Shown one piece after another: positions 6,790 to 7,695 of a stretch of 7,695 bases of DNA (position 1 is the stretch's first letter; each line of letters opens with the position of its first letter). Under the pieces are notes generated by a model, which was not told the DNA's origin, did not search any database, and saw only the letters and a list, made by a program, of their open reading frames with translations. This DNA is from Leptospira sp. (GTDB taxonomy: Bacteria; Spirochaetota; Leptospiria; Leptospirales; Leptospiraceae), in the NCBI GenBank assembly GCA_025457985.1, contig JALOTI010000095.1:1-7695 (forward strand), in the 5' to 3' direction. Both the position numbers and the translations under genes were made by a program.

Positions 6790-7695
6790 ATGGGGAAAAT
6801 TAAGGTAAAAACACCGCTAGTCGAGTTAGACGGCGATGAAATGACAAGGATCATTTGGAAAGAAATTAAAGATAGATTCATTCATCCGTATTTGGATATA
6901 ACATTAGAATATTATGACTTAGGTGTTGAATACCGAGACAAAACCGACGACCAAGTCACAGTTGATTCTGCAAATGCAATCAAAAAACATGGTGTGGGTG
7001 TAAAGTGTGCTACCATTACTCCAAACGCAGACCGAGTTAAAGAATACAATCTGAAACAAGAATGGAAGTCACCTAACGGAACAATCCGCGCTATTCTTGA
7101 TGGAACTGTTTTTAGAAAACCAATTACGATAAAAAATATTCCCGCTGCTGTAAATTCTTGGAAAAAACCAATTGCGATCGGAAGACATGCCTTCGGTGAT
7201 ATCTATCGAAACGCTGAAATGTTGGTTGATGGCGCTGGTAAAGTGGAACTTGTATATACCGATGCTTCTGGAAAAGAGAAACAAAGATTGCTCGTAAACG
7301 AGTTTAAGGGTAGTGGAGTGGCAATGGGAATGTTTAACTTGGACGAGTCCATTAAATCATTCGCTCAAGCTTGTTTTAACTACGCACTGTCCGAAAAAAT
7401 CAGCATTTGGTTTGCTACAAAGGATACAATTTCAAAAAAATATCACGCTCGGTTTCGCGAGATTTTTGATAATCTTGCAAAAGAAAAAGAAGCAGAGATG
7501 ACAAAGGCTGGAATTACTTACAGCTACTACCTGATAGACGATGCTGTTGCGCAGATCATGAAAAATGAAGGCGGACAACTTTGGGCCCTCATGAATTATG
7601 ATGGCGATGTTATGAGCGATATGGTTGCTTCTGGATTTGGCTCACTAGGACTCATGACTTCCGTTCTTGTTTCTCCAGATGGAAAGTATGAATAC
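6790..7695 (+). CDS. icd: NADP-dependent isocitrate dehydrogenase, eukaryotic-type (3' partial)
   Basis: TCA-cycle enzyme (EC 1.1.1.42) that oxidatively decarboxylates isocitrate to 2-oxoglutarate with reduction of NADP. 302 codons are visible without a stop; the family is about 400-415 residues, so the last quarter, with most of the NADP-specificity region, is cut off by the window edge. The sequence follows human IDH1 closely rather than the E. coli Icd type. Visible landmarks are [11 protein letters not shown] (13-23), [10 protein letters not shown] (about 69-78), the substrate loop WKSPNGTIR ending at R100, IGRHAFGD with R132, K211 in ATKDT (human K212), LIDD with D250 (human D252), and NYDGDVMSD with D273 and D277 (human D275 and D279). 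Every visible catalytic and metal-binding residue is intact, so the enzyme should be active as a cytoplasmic homodimer. The start is fixed by AAGGAG six bases upstream. Confidence 0.97.
   Translation, partial: MGKIKVKTPLVELDGDEMTRIIWKEIKDRFIHPYLDITLEYYDLGVEYRDKTDDQVTVDSANAIKKHGVGVKCATITPNADRVKEYNLKQEWKSPNGTIRAILDGTVFRKPITIKNIPAAVNSWKKPIAIGRHAFGDIYRNAEMLVDGAGKVELVYTDASGKEKQRLLVNEFKGSGVAMGMFNLDESIKSFAQACFNYALSEKISIWFATKDTISKKYHARFREIFDNLAKEKEAEMTKAGITYSYYLIDDAVAQIMKNEGGQLWALMNYDGDVMSDMVASGFGSLGLMTSVLVSPDGKYEY

Noticed and set aside
7069..7501. Two short frames (7069-7284 minus and 7313-7501 plus) inside icd
   Set aside because: They overlap conserved icd sequence, so they are by-products of that coding constraint.

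Overview
The window looks like ordinary chromosome from an AT-rich Gram-negative bacterium, most likely a spirochaete of the genus Leptospira. This assignment is an inference. It rests on the AT-rich, A/T-ending codon use, start codons of three kinds (ATG, GTG, TTG), the combination of a very long TPR protein with a eukaryotic-type NADP isocitrate dehydrogenase, and many neighbours without recognisable function. No 16S or other marker gene is present to confirm it. There are no tRNA or rRNA genes, CRISPR arrays, insertion sequences or phage genes that I can see.

Layout. Positions 2-2911 (+) hold the 3' part of a large gene for a TPR-repeat protein with a C-terminal PQQ-like beta-propeller segment; its start lies outside the window. 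It converges on trmB (2958-3614, -), the tRNA m7G46 methyltransferase, and an 8-bp inverted repeat sits on the TPR stop codon. Back-to-back with trmB across 49 bases is a metallo-beta-lactamase-fold hydrolase (3664-4611, +), and the two may share a symmetrical AT-rich -10 region. The hydrolase converges on a two-gene minus-strand cluster: a small cytoplasmic protein of unknown function (5728-6105) upstream of an exported protein (4631-5677) that may have a CrtC/AttH/Svf1-type lipocalin-like fold. Divergent from this cluster is a 184-residue hypothetical protein (6198-6752, +). It is followed after 37 bases by the start of icd (6790 to the window edge, +), whose C-terminal quarter is outside the window.

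The genes do not form one pathway. trmB acts in tRNA modification and icd in the TCA cycle. The TPR protein is probably a scaffold or envelope-associated factor, and the exported protein probably works in the envelope. The window is gene-dense: the longest non-coding gap is about 92 bases (6106-6197). I found no clear sign of a novel multi-gene system. The least explained parts are the TPR/propeller protein, the exported lipocalin-like candidate and the two hypothetical genes next to icd.
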